64,000 nt of DNA from contig NZ_DASRBQ010000022.1 in the NCBI RefSeq assembly GCF_035653575.1, positions 1 to 64,000 of the forward strand. Reading direction: 5' to 3'. This document shows positions 7,984 to 17,500 of this stretch, in pieces. Source of the DNA: Actinocrinis sp035653575. GTDB lineage: Bacteria > Actinomycetota > Actinomycetes > Streptomycetales > Catenulisporaceae. The notes under the pieces were generated by a model that was not told the origin of the DNA, made no database searches, and was given only the letters and a program-made list of their open reading frames with translations. Within the stretch, counting starts at the first letter, position 1. Each line of letters opens with the position of its first letter. The position numbers and the translations under genes were made by a program.

Positions 7984-10334
7984 CAACCTCGACTCCTGAG
8001 CCGGTCCTGCCGGCCGCTGAGCAGCCCGAGGCGGGGAAGGCCGGGGCCCGGCTCCGTGCCGGTTCGTGGCACGCCGCGGCCGCTCAGTACGCCGCTCTCG
8101 TCGGTATCTGGCTTCTGATCGGGCTCGTCGTCGCGATGGCGGCACACTCCGCTGCGCTGCACAGGTGGGCGCAGGCCGCGGCCGGCGGCAAGCACGGCTC
8201 AGCGTGGACCTGGTTCGGCCGGGGCCTGGTCGCAGGCGCTGCGCACAGCTATCCGGTCACCGGAGTCGTGCTCGACTACGTCTACAGCGCGGCGCTTCTC
8301 CTTGTCGCCGCGGCAGCCACGCGATTGGCCGGCCGCGACTGGACCTCGCGGTTCCTCGTGATCGGTCTGATGGGGACGGCGGCCGCGTTCAACCTCCAGG
8401 CCCACACCGGCATCGACGCCCTGGCCGCGATGACAGGCTGGTCGAGCGGCTTGTTCGACTGGGTGCACACGATCCTGTTGCACGGCATCGGGGTTGCGGC
8501 GTACCTCGCGGCCCTGGTCGTCTTCCCGACCGGGAAGCTTGAGTGGATCAACGTACGCAGTCACGCCGCGCGCGTGTCGATCACCCTGCTCGCGGGGCTT
8601 CTGGCGCTCGCTCTCGGTGCGTCCGGCACCGCGTATCCCCACACGCTCAGCTTCCTGATCCTCTTCGGGCTGATCGCGCCGCTCTGCGGCGGTGTCGCGC
8701 AGCGCAGCCGTCTGATTCGACCCGCGACGGCTGAAGGCCGGCAGCAGTCGAGAATCCTGTTGTGGGCCTTGGGCGGAACCCTCGCCGCAGCGGTGCTGCT
8801 CGTCGGAATCGCGCTGGGCACACAGGCGTTGGCGGACACTCCCGGCCTGCCCAAGGAGATGCCCGGGATCACCGCGGGGATGCCGGGCATGACCGGGCAT
8901 CTGCCGGGACTTGAGGGGGTCGGCTCCCAGACCGTCGTCTTCTGGATCTTCCGCCTCCTCTCCGTCGCAGCCCCCTGCGCCATCCTGGTCGGGCTGCTGC
9001 GGCTGCGCCTGTGGACCTTCGAGCTGCTGTTCAATCGAGCTTTGATCTACGGCCTGCTGGCGGCGGTGATCGGCGCCGTGTACGTGTTCGGAGTCGTCCG
9101 CGTGGACGCCTGGTTCGGCCTCGACTCGGATTGGCTCGCCCCGCCGCAGGTCGCCGCCGCGGGTCTGGTCGCGCTCGCGTTCCACCCGGTGCGCGTCCGA
9201 CTCGAACGCCTCGCCGACCGGCTGCTGTACGGCCGGCGCACCGCCCCCTACGACGTGCTCGCGCAGATATCAGCCCTCTCCGCCAGCGGCAGCGGCGGAC
9301 CGGGCGAGTCGGCTCTCACCGACCTGGCGCGCATCGTCGCGCAAGGTCTGCGCACTCGCTACGCGGTCGCCTGTCTCGATCTCGAGGATGGTACCGAGGC
9401 CCGGTATCAGTGGCCGTCCGAAGCGGTCCGCGTCGAAGAGGCGGAACGAACCATCGCCGTCGAGTACCGCGGATCACCGGTCGGCAGGCTCCTCATCCCG
9501 GCCCAAGCAGGCCGCACCCCGGCGAACGAGCGGCGCACGCTGCTCGATCACCTCGCACGCGCGGCAGGCGTCGTCATGCACAACGCGCGGCTGACCATCG
9601 ATCTCGAATACCGGCTGCGCGTCATCGAGGAGCGCGCCGCCGAGATACGCGCCTCACGCTGGCGGATCGTCGCGGCGCAGGACAGCGAGCGCCGCGAGCT
9701 GGAACGTGACTTGCACGATGGAGCGCAACCCGGCCTGACCGCGGTGCGGCTCTCGCTCGGCCTGGTATCGCATCTCGTCGCATCGGGGAGTGACGCCGCG
9801 CGTGAGGCGCTGCTGCGCTTGCGCTCGCAGATCGACGACGCCACGTTGAGCCTGCGCCAGACGCTGCGCGGCCTGGCGCCCACCGCACTTGGCGAGCACG
9901 GGGTCATCAGGGCCCTGGAAGAGCTCGCGCAGTCCCTCGGCGCGGACGTGGATTTCCACGTCGACGACGAGACGCGCCGGGCCCGATTCGGTCCGCAGAC
10001 CGAGTCGGCCGTGTACTTCTGCTGCGCCGAGGCGATTCAGAACGCTGTCAAGCACTGCCCCGGTTCGGCGGTCGTGGCCACGCTGCGGTGGGAGGGCGAG
10101 CGCTCCCGGCTGCTCTTCGAGATCGCCGATGACGGGCCCGGGTTCGACGCCGCCGGCTCTACCGGCAACGGGATCCAGAACATGGCCGACCGCATCGGCG
10201 CGGCCGGCGGTGTCCTGAAGATCGAGTCTGAGCCGGGCGCCGGAACCAAGGTCTCCGGCAGCGTGCCGACGGCGTCCGGTGAAGACGAACCCCCGGCGCT
10301 CGCCGCCAGCCGCAAGAGCAACGCAATGCCCTGA
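7980..10334 (+). CDS. Membrane sensor histidine kinase (HisKA_3 / HATPase type)
   Basis: A 784-aa kinase whose ATG overlaps the stop of the preceding pseudokinase. About ten hydrophobic segments fill residues 35-415, followed by a cytoplasmic GAF-like domain, the dimerisation helix with the phospho-acceptor in RDLHDGAQPG (His579), and a HATPase domain with EAIQNAVKH (Asn688), DDGPGFD and GNGIQNM boxes. It should phosphorylate the divergent LuxR-type regulator at 5754-6428. An extracytoplasmic loop at about residues 286-313 is built of short Pro-Gly units containing four Met and one His (PKEMPGITAGMPGMTGH), an unusual sensor candidate. The signal is unknown. Confidence 0.92.
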   Translation: MTTSTPEPVLPAAEQPEAGKAGARLRAGSWHAAAAQYAALVGIWLLIGLVVAMAAHSAALHRWAQAAAGGKHGSAWTWFGRGLVAGAAHSYPVTGVVLDYVYSAALLLVAAAATRLAGRDWTSRFLVIGLMGTAAAFNLQAHTGIDALAAMTGWSSGLFDWVHTILLHGIGVAAYLAALVVFPTGKLEWINVRSHAARVSITLLAGLLALALGASGTAYPHTLSFLILFGLIAPLCGGVAQRSRLIRPATAEGRQQSRILLWALGGTLAAAVLLVGIALGTQALADTPGLPKEMPGITAGMPGMTGHLPGLEGVGSQTVVFWIFRLLSVAAPCAILVGLLRLRLWTFELLFNRALIYGLLAAVIGAVYVFGVVRVDAWFGLDSDWLAPPQVAAAGLVALAFHPVRVRLERLADRLLYGRRTAPYDVLAQISALSASGSGGPGESALTDLARIVAQGLRTRYAVACLDLEDGTEARYQWPSEAVRVEEAERTIAVEYRGSPVGRLLIPAQAGRTPANERRTLLDHLARAAGVVMHNARLTIDLEYRLRVIEERAAEIRASRWRIVAAQDSERRELERDLHDGAQPGLTAVRLSLGLVSHLVASGSDAAREALLRLRSQIDDATLSLRQTLRGLAPTALGEHGVIRALEELAQSLGADVDFHVDDETRRARFGPQTESAVYFCCAEAIQNAVKHCPGSAVVATLRWEGERSRLLFEIADDGPGFDAAGSTGNGIQNMADRIGAAGGVLKIESEPGAGTKVSGSVPTASGEDEPPALAASRKSNAMP

Positions 10335-10356
10335 GGCCGGTTGGCGGCCGCCCGGC

Positions 10357-10797
10357 TCAGCCGCTCCAGGCAGCGTTCTCGTCGAACTGCTCGGCGCGCT
10401 GGGTCAGGCTGAACCAGTTGCCTGAGTCGTCGCGGAACAGCGCCTCGACGCCGTACGGCCGCCGTTTGGGCTCCTGGATGAACTCCACCCCGCGTGCGGA
10501 CAGCTCCTCGTAGGTCTTCTGGCAGTCGTCCGTGCTCATCACCCCGGCGCCGAGCACGCCCTTCGCGACCAGTTCGCGCAGCTGCCGGGCGGACTCGGGG
10601 TCCACTGCGGGCGGCCCCGGCAGCATGAGGGTGAGCGAGTGGTCCGGCTGGCCCTTCGCGCCGACAGTCACCCACCGCGCGCCCGGCCCCATCTCCACGT
10701 CGAAACGCAGCTCGAAGCCGAGCTTCTGGGTGTAGAACTCCAGGGCGGAGTCCTGGTCGAGCACCCACACCGTCGAGATCGTCAGCCCGGTGATCAT
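10357..10797 (-). CDS. VOC-family (glyoxalase/bleomycin-resistance fold) protein
   Basis: A 146-aa single VOC module (residues about 4-135) with the two beta-alpha-beta-beta-beta units typical of the fold: ITGLTISTVWVLDQDSALEFYTQKLGF in the first half and GVEFIQEPKRRPYGVEALFRDDSGNWFSL in the second. Members bind metals and act as dioxygenases, isomerases or resistance proteins; the substrate cannot be told. It lies 70 bp or less downstream of an AraC regulator on the same strand, a frequent pairing in actinomycetes. Its 3' end converges on the kinase gene 22 bp away. Confidence 0.88.
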   Translation of the reverse strand: MITGLTISTVWVLDQDSALEFYTQKLGFELRFDVEMGPGARWVTVGAKGQPDHSLTLMLPGPPAVDPESARQLRELVAKGVLGAGVMSTDDCQKTYEELSARGVEFIQEPKRRPYGVEALFRDDSGNWFSLTQRAEQFDENAAWSG

Positions 10798-10866
10798 GAT
10801 TGCGCTCCTTGCTCGGGGCGGCTCGCTCCCGCCGCCTGTCCGCCTGCCTGCCGCTTCCCGGCCAGC

Positions 10867-11331
10867 CTAAGAGCGCGCGGGCGAAGTCGGCTTCTCGAAA
10901 CTTGCGTCGCCGCCGTCGAAGCCGCCCGCCCACAGCAGGACGAAGCAGCCGGGCACCGGAGCCGGCCCGCCGCGCAGCGCGGCGTCTCGGAACTGGGTCG
11001 GCGTCTGCCCCGTGAACTGCTTGAAACGGGTGCAGAAGCTGCCCAGGCTCTCGAACCCGACCGCCGTGCACACCTCGCTCACCGTGAGGTTCGCGCTGCG
11101 CAGCAGATCCTGCGCCCGCTCGACCCGGCGCCTGGACAGGTAGCGCCCCGGGCTCTCGCCGTAGGCCTGCTTGAACAGCCGGATGAAGTGGTACGGCGAG
11201 TAGCCCGCGATCGCGGCGACGGCGTTCAGGTCGAGGGGCTGCGCCCAGTCGCGGTCCATCGCATCTTTCGCGCGGCGCAGCAGCTTGAGCCGCGCGAGGT
11301 CCTGGTCGCCGCCGAGCGAGGTATCGGTCAC
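10867..11331 (-). CDS. AraC-family transcriptional regulator
   Basis: A short AraC protein of about 154 aa consisting almost only of the two-HTH DNA-binding domain (LDLNAVAAIAGYSPYHFIRLFKQ and LTVSEVCTAVGFESLGSFCTRFKQ), with a short C-terminal tail and no ligand domain. Two GTG starts are possible, 11331 and 11364. I prefer 11331 because a GGCAGG-like ribosome site precedes it, whereas nothing recognisable precedes 11364. It is probably co-transcribed with the VOC gene downstream and may regulate it. Confidence 0.88.
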   Translation of the reverse strand: MTDTSLGGDQDLARLKLLRRAKDAMDRDWAQPLDLNAVAAIAGYSPYHFIRLFKQAYGESPGRYLSRRRVERAQDLLRSANLTVSEVCTAVGFESLGSFCTRFKQFTGQTPTQFRDAALRGGPAPVPGCFVLLWAGGFDGGDASFEKPTSPARS

Positions 11332-11692
11332 GCCTTCAGCCTGCCACGTCGCGCCGGCGTTCACCGGATCGGGGGAATGCGATCGCGGGAGGCGCGGGAA
11401 TCGCCGCGCCCGGAAAACCGCGGCCGCCGCCCGGTGATGCGGTGTTATGCCCCGCCGCCGCGCGAGCCGCTTTCCGCCGCCGTCCCGGAATTTCGTTCAC
11501 ATGTTCCATACGGTCGAGTATGTGTATTGCGAAAGCCGGCCCGCGCGTAGGCCGCGAGCTGCGGATTCTTTTTCCCGGCTCTTGAACGAAATCGGGCCGA
11601 CACCGGCTGGACATAGCGGCGGACCAGGGCGAGGCTATAGCGCGGCTCAGCCGCAACATGACCGTATCCCCACAGTCGCAGTCAGGTCACGG
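11332..11692. other. Intergenic region between araC-type and acyl-CoA ligase genes
   Basis: About 360 bp without a convincing gene. On the plus strand TTCACA (11496-11501), 17 bp and TATGTG (11519-11524) could be a promoter for the ligase, overlapping a small inverted repeat CATAC-N6-GTATG (11507-11522). This part is visibly more AT-rich than its surroundings. An open frame does run upstream of the ligase start, but its codons lack family homology. Confidence 0.4.
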
Positions 11693-13639
11693 ATGGTTTC
11701 AGTGTCGGAAGTTGCTTTCGCGCGTTCCTGGCATCATTTCTACGCACGCGGAGTGCCGCACACCATCGACATACCCGACGTGCCCGTCACCCGGCTGCTC
11801 GACGACGCGGCGGAGCAGTATGGACGCCGTACCGCGCTGGTCTACTTCGGCCGGGAGATCACCTACGCGCGGCTGCTCAAGCTCGTCGACCTGTTCGCCG
11901 ACGGCCTCGCCGGGCTCGGCGTGCGGCGCGGCGACCGGGTCGCGCTGATCCTGCCGAACTGCCCGCAGTTCACCATCGCCTGGTTCGCGGTCCTGCGCAT
12001 CGGGGCGGTCGCCGTCCCGTTCAACCCGCTCTACACCGCCGACGAGATGCGCCACCAGCTGCACAACAGCGGCGCTACCGTCGCGATCGCGTTCGACCAG
12101 TCCTACGACCGCATCGAGCGGATCCGGGCGGAAACGAACCTCCGGCACGTCGTGCTCACCTCGCTGACCGAGTACCTGCCGCGCAAGCTGCGCCTCGCGA
12201 TGCGCCTGCCGCTGCGCCGCGCCCGCGAGGCCAGGGAGCGGCTGACTGCCGAGGTGCCGCCGGACGCTCCGGTGCTGAGCTGGAACGACGTCTTCGAGCA
12301 GGCCATCGGGCCAAGGCCGCAGACCAAGGTCGACCCGGAGCGGGCCAACGCCGCGCTGCTGTACACCGGCGGCACCACCGGCCGGCCCAAGGGCGCCATG
12401 CTCACCCACCGCAACCTGGTCGCCAACGTGCACCAGGTGGCCGCGTGGGACCCGCACCTGGTCCCCGGCAAGGACGTGGCGATCAGCGTGCTGCCGGGCT
12501 TCCACGCCTACGGCCTGGTGTTCGCGCTCACCGCGGTGCTCATCGGCGCCACCACGGTGCAGCTGCCGACCTTCGACCTCGAACTGCTGTTCAAGGCGAC
12601 CAAGAAGCTGCGCCCGACCATCTTCCCCGGCGTTCCGCCGATCTACTCGCAGATGCTCGCCGCCGACCGCAAGGCGCTGCGGCCCTTCAAAGCGCTCAGA
12701 TCATGCATCTCGGGCGCGATGCGGCTGCCGGCCGAGACCATCGACGCGTTCAAGGACGCCACCGGCTGCCAGCTGGTCGAGGGCTACGGCCTGACCGAGG
12801 CCTCACCGGTGGTCAGCTGCAACCCGATCGGGGTCAACGCCCGCCCGGGCACCGTCGGCATCCCGCTGCCCAACACCGACGTCATGATCGTCGACGAGCA
12901 CGAGGGCATCCGGGAGGTGAGCCCCGGCGAGGCCGGCGAGCTGGCCGTGCGCGGCCCGCAGGTCTTCGCTGGCTACTGGCACGAGCCCGACGACACCGAC
13001 AACATGCTGCACGACGGCTGGCTGCACACCGGCGACATCGCGGTGATGAGCCCGGACGGCTTCCTGACCATCATCGATCGCAAGCGGGACGTGATCATCG
13101 CCAGCGGCTTCTCGGTGTTCCCCTCCGAGATCGAGGACGTGCTCATGGAGCTGCCGGCGGTCAAGGAGGCCGCGGTGGTCGGCGTGCCCGACTCGTACCG
13201 CGGCGAGACGGTACTGGCCTGCGTCGTGCTCAAGGAAGGCGCGCAGATCACCGAGCAGGAGATCATCGAGCACTGCCAGGAGCACCTGGCAGCGTACAAG
13301 GTGCCGAAGCTCGTCGAGTTCCGCACCCAGCTGCCGCACAACATCATCGGCAAGGTGCTGCGACGCCTGGTGCGCGACGAGTACACCTCGCGCGCGGCCA
13401 TGGCTGCGGCGACGGACGCGGGCCCGGCCCCGTTCCCGGCTCCGGCTCCGGCTGATCCGGAACTGGGGCCGTGGCAGGGGGCTGAGCCGGGGCCGGGGCC
13501 CGAGACGGTCATCGGCCCTGGGCCGTCGGCTACGCCTCGAGCTTGTCCTCGAGGAATGCCAGCACCCGGTCAACGCCCTCCTGCTGGCGGTGCTCCGTCA
13601 GCGTGGAGTGCTTGCGGCCGGGGAACTCCACCGCGATGA
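11693..13639 (+). CDS. fadD: Long-chain fatty acid-CoA ligase (AMP-forming) with low-complexity C-terminal tail
   Basis: A 648-aa ANL-superfamily enzyme that activates a fatty acid to acyl-AMP and then acyl-CoA. It shows the P-loop (LLYTGGTTGRPKGAMLTH, about residue 223), the YGLTEASPVVS motif, the GWLHTGDIAV segment and the C-terminal catalytic Lys in NIIGKVLRR (about 553). I chose ATG 11693, preceded by AGG at 6-7 nt and just before the first conserved helix; the frame stays open upstream to 11447 without homology. The last 75 or so residues are Pro/Gly/Ala-rich and beyond the family end. Their codons run 110 bp into the convergent hydrolase gene. Nothing nearby ties it firmly to a pathway. 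Confidence 0.93.
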   Translation: MVSVSEVAFARSWHHFYARGVPHTIDIPDVPVTRLLDDAAEQYGRRTALVYFGREITYARLLKLVDLFADGLAGLGVRRGDRVALILPNCPQFTIAWFAVLRIGAVAVPFNPLYTADEMRHQLHNSGATVAIAFDQSYDRIERIRAETNLRHVVLTSLTEYLPRKLRLAMRLPLRRAREARERLTAEVPPDAPVLSWNDVFEQAIGPRPQTKVDPERANAALLYTGGTTGRPKGAMLTHRNLVANVHQVAAWDPHLVPGKDVAISVLPGFHAYGLVFALTAVLIGATTVQLPTFDLELLFKATKKLRPTIFPGVPPIYSQMLAADRKALRPFKALRSCISGAMRLPAETIDAFKDATGCQLVEGYGLTEASPVVSCNPIGVNARPGTVGIPLPNTDVMIVDEHEGIREVSPGEAGELAVRGPQVFAGYWHEPDDTDNMLHDGWLHTGDIAVMSPDGFLTIIDRKRDVIIASGFSVFPSEIEDVLMELPAVKEAAVVGVPDSYRGETVLACVVLKEGAQITEQEIIEHCQEHLAAYKVPKLVEFRTQLPHNIIGKVLRRLVRDEYTSRAAMAAATDAGPAPFPAPAPADPELGPWQGAEPGPGPETVIGPGPSATPRACPRGMPAPGQRPPAGGAPSAWSACGRGTPPR

Positions 13640-14261
13640 AGTTGTCGCCCAGTTCGCGGCGCAGGGTGTCGAAGCGGTTGCCGACGGCGGGGTCGGCCTC
13701 GTAACGCAGGCCGAGCACCTGGCACCCGGCCGCGACCTTGGTCTTGACCGACTCCCAGTCGACCGGGCTGAGCCCGAGGTCGGCTTTCCGCGCCTTGCCG
13801 ATCGGCGCCGGCGACGCCGGCTGTGCGACCACGGGCGCGGCGACGGGCGCGTCGGCGAGCATCGCGAGGGCATACCCACCGGTCGCGCACATCCCGACGG
13901 CGCCGACGCCGGGTCCGCCCAGCTCGGCGTGCAGCTCACGCGTCAGGGATCTGAGCCAGGCGGCCACCGGGACGGTGCGCCCGAGCGCGAACAGGCTGAA
14001 CTCCCTGCTGACGCAGACCTGGGCGACGCTGCGCAGCATCTCCCGGCCGCTCGCCGCGGCCGCGTCGCGGCCGAAGAGCGACGGCAGCACGACCGTGAAC
14101 CCCCGTGCCACCACCTCCTCGGCGAACGCGATGACCTCGGGCGTGATCCCGGGCAGCTCGTGGATCACGATCACGCCCGGTCCGCTGCCCTTGCGGTACG
14201 TCGGATGCGTGACGCCGTCGGCCGTGTGGCTACCGGAAGTCCAAGAGTCGAGCAATCCCAT
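13530..14261 (-). CDS. Dienelactone hydrolase family protein
   Basis: An alpha/beta hydrolase of about 243 aa. The nucleophile is a Cys in GMCATGG, with Asp in YEADPAVGN and His in RKHSTLTEH forming the DLH-type triad; IVIHELPGITPE is the oxyanion region. Substrates are typically cyclic esters, but the exact one is unknown. I place the start at ATG 14261 (MGLLDSWTSG). TAGGGT ends 7 bases before that ATG, which would fit a leaderless start. The 3' end lies over the tail of the acyl-CoA ligase on the other strand. Confidence 0.9.
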   Translation of the reverse strand: MGLLDSWTSGSHTADGVTHPTYRKGSGPGVIVIHELPGITPEVIAFAEEVVARGFTVVLPSLFGRDAAAASGREMLRSVAQVCVSREFSLFALGRTVPVAAWLRSLTRELHAELGGPGVGAVGMCATGGYALAMLADAPVAAPVVAQPASPAPIGKARKADLGLSPVDWESVKTKVAAGCQVLGLRYEADPAVGNRFDTLRRELGDNFIAVEFPGRKHSTLTEHRQQEGVDRVLAFLEDKLEA

Positions 14262-14469
14262 GGTTAGAACCCTATGTCCGCCAGGCACCCGACGACAGGG
14301 CCATCGTTGCCGCCCGGAGAGCAAGCCCGCGACCTTTCCCGGGCAGCTGAGTTACCGCTAGGGCCACGCCAGCGCACTGTGTCACGCGAACCACGACGGG
14401 CACGCACTCGGGGCGGTGCCGGCGCCGGCCAGTTGCACGGGAAGTCGAGGGCTGAGAAACTCGTCGGCA

Positions 14470-14483
14470 TGAGAGCGCTCTCA
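14470..14483. promoter_or_regulatory. LacI-type operator palindrome upstream of ABC operon
   Basis: TGAGAGCGCTCTCA is a perfect 14-bp palindrome with a central CG. It differs by one base per arm from the CebR-type operator TGGGAGCGCTCCCA of Streptomyces. It lies 17 bp before the TTG start of the first permease gene, a good position for repression. Which LacI protein binds is unknown. Confidence 0.5.
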
Positions 14484-14500
14484 GCGGCTGGATCGGGGCG

Positions 14501-17500
14501 TTGACGAGCCGCGACGCGCGCCATCAGCCGGTCGCGTTCGAGCTCGCCGCCGCAGCGCGCGCGACGACACGGCGACTCGGTGCGCGCCGAGTGCCGATCG
14601 CGGCGCTCGGTGCGATCACCGCGATGGCTTCGGCGTACGCCGCTCTGGTGATCGTGACGTGGGCCGCGCTACTGCCACAGGCCGCCGCGACGGATCTGGC
14701 CGCCATGCCGGACGCCGCGATCACAGCTACTCAGGGTTCTGTCAGTAACTCGGCCGGATCCGGCGGCGCGGGCGATTCCACACCGGCCGGACAGCTCAGT
14801 GCCTTGCCTCGCGCGGTGCGCGATGCGGTCAGCGGCGGCGAGTACTCCACCGAGTTGATCACGCGCTCTGACTCGCTGTCGCTGCGGTCAGTGCGTGGCA
14901 CCGCGCCGGACTCGTTCATCAAGGCGTTCGCCGCGAGCAGTCTCGCGCGGCACGCGGTGCTCGTCGCCGGGAGCTGGCCGGGGCCGACCGCGCAGGGGGC
15001 CGCGGTCCCGGTTGCCGCACCCGAGGGCGTCTTCACCGCATTGCATATGAGCATCGGTTCCGTCATCGCGTTGCCCGATGCGGCCGGCAATACGACGATC
15101 CGGCTGCGCGTGGTCGGGGAGTTTCGGCGCGCTGGCGCTCCGGCGTCCTGGTGGGCATGGGACGACGTGGGGACTTCCGGCTTCCGCGCGGACGGTCCGT
15201 ACACCCTGTTCGCGCCACTCGCGGTGGACGACTCGGCGTTCCGGACCGGCGCGCTGAGCGTCGACAGCCGAATGTGGCTGGTCCTTGCGACCACGGCGGC
15301 GGCGCGTGATCCGGTGCGTTCGGCCGCGCAGGCCGCGACGATGGCGACGGCGTTCAGTGCCGTGTCTTTTCCCCGGTACGTGGTCGGCGGCTCGTTGGCC
15401 GCTGACCTGTCCGCGTTGGACGCTCGGGAAGCGGCCGCGCACGCCGAACTGCTCGGGACCTGCCTGCTGGTGGCGCTCGTGGCGGCGGCCGGCCTGGTGA
15501 CGGCCGCCTCGCTGCTGACCGGCGAGAGCGCCGCGCAGGACGCGTTGAATCGGGCGCGAGGCGCATCGGGTGCGCGGCTGGCCGCCGGTTACTGGCCGGA
15601 GGTGGGCCTCTTGGCTCTGGCGGCAGCGGCCGGGGCGTTCGGCGCGCAGGCGGGTGTGCACCGCCGGTCCGCTGCGGTTTGGCTCGCCGCCGCCTTGATC
15701 GCGGTCGCCGCAGCGGCGGTGGTGTGCGTCCGCGCGGCTCGCCCGGCCCCGCCGGCTCAGCTCGCGGTGGCCCGCGGCCGGCAGCCCGCGCTGGCCCGCG
15801 CGCTGCGTGACGGCGCCGATCTCGCCTTGCTCGTGCTCGCCGCGCTCGCCCTGTGGCAGGCTTCCGGCTCGCCGCTGCTCGGCACCGGGACGAACGGGTT
15901 GCTAGGCGCCAATCCGGTGGTCGCGGCGGCTCCGGCGCTCGTGGTCGTCGCCGTCGCGGCGCTGGTGGGGCGGCTGCTGCCCGCGGCGGCCCGGCGGGCC
16001 GAATCCGGCGCGAGCGCTGCCCGGTGGCTGCCGGTGGTGTTCGCCTGCTGGCAACTGAGCCGCAGGCCGCTGGGTTACGCGCTCCCGGCACTGATCTGCG
16101 TGGCCGCGGTCGGCGGCAGCACCTTCGCGCTGGCTGAGCACGCGAGCGGGCAGCGCTCCCAAATCGATCAGGCTTCGTATGCCACCGGAGCGCAGGTGCG
16201 GGTCGACACGGCCGCGCCGCTGTCGCTTGACCAGGTCGGTGAGGTGACGCACGCGCCCGGGGTCCGGGCGGCGACGCCGGTCGTGCGGATCGCGCAGTCG
16301 CAAGGCGCATCGCTGCTCGCGCTCGACGCCGCCGCGGCAGCGAACACCGTGCTGCTGCGGCCTGATCTGGCGTCTCAAAAGCCTGATGCGGTGTGGCGGG
16401 AACTCGGCGCCGCGCCGGATCCGGCGACGAGATCCATCGGGGTAACCCTGCCGGGCGCACCTGTCGACCTCGCTCTTCGCGCTAGCCTCACCGCCAGCCC
16501 TCCTACCCTCCCCTCGGCGACCGTGGCGGCGACGGTGCAGGACGGAGTCGGCATGACCTATCGGCTCGACCTGGGCAGCCTGCCTGCTGACGGCGCGCAG
16601 CACACGCTGTCCGCGAGGCTCACCGCGGCGGATCCGGCCCGGCAAACGCGCGTCGCTTACCCGATCAGAGTGCTGCGGCTGGACCTGGCCTACCAGGCGC
16701 CGAGCACGGCCTCCGCGCAGGCCGACTTCTCAGTGTCCGCACTCGCCGGGCGTGGCGTGGGCGCAGCAGGCGCGACGGTGGCCGGCTCTGCCGCGGCCTT
16801 GGCATCGTGGCAGGTGACAACCACCTGGGGTGGCGGCGACATCCACTGCGGTGCTTCGTTCCTCGGCAGTTCACTGAGTTCGACCATGCCCTACGAGGAG
16901 CCAAGCGCGTCAACGCCTCGCGTCGCGCCCGGTGATGGCACAGTCGTCGACTTCTACACCGGCGTGGGCGAAGACTGGTCGGGCCAGAATCAGTGCACAC
17001 CGATCGAGGCCTCGCTGTCGCTGAGCGCGAGGCCCGCTCGGGCGGCGCTGCCGGCGATCGCCACTCGCGCCTATCTGGACTCGACCGGGACCGCAGTAGG
17101 CGCCACGGTGCCGATCACGGTCAACGGCGCCGCACTGTCCGCGCGGATCGTCGGCTCCGTCGAGGCGTTCCCGACCCTCCCGGAAACCGGTCCCGGGGCG
17201 CTGATCACCGATCTGCCGACCCTCGCGGCCGCGGCGGTGGCGCGGGGCGGCGCCGTGTTCCCGACCGACGAATGGTGGCTGAGCGCCGCACCTGGCACGG
17301 TTCCCGCGGGCTTGCCGCCCGGCTCCGCGGTCACGACTGCCGCCGGGGCCGCCGGCCAACTGGCCGCGGATCCGCTCTCCCGCGCCGCGACGACGCCGAT
17401 GCTGGTCGGCGCGGCCGGACTGCCGCTGCTGGCCGCCCTGTGCCTGGCCGCGAGCCTGGCGGCCGGTACCGGCACCGAGCAGGACAGGATCCTGACGCTG

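Noticed and set aside
10080..10100. GAGCGCTCCC inside the kinase gene as a second LacI-type operator
   Set aside because: Only a partial palindrome, deep in coding sequence; probably chance.
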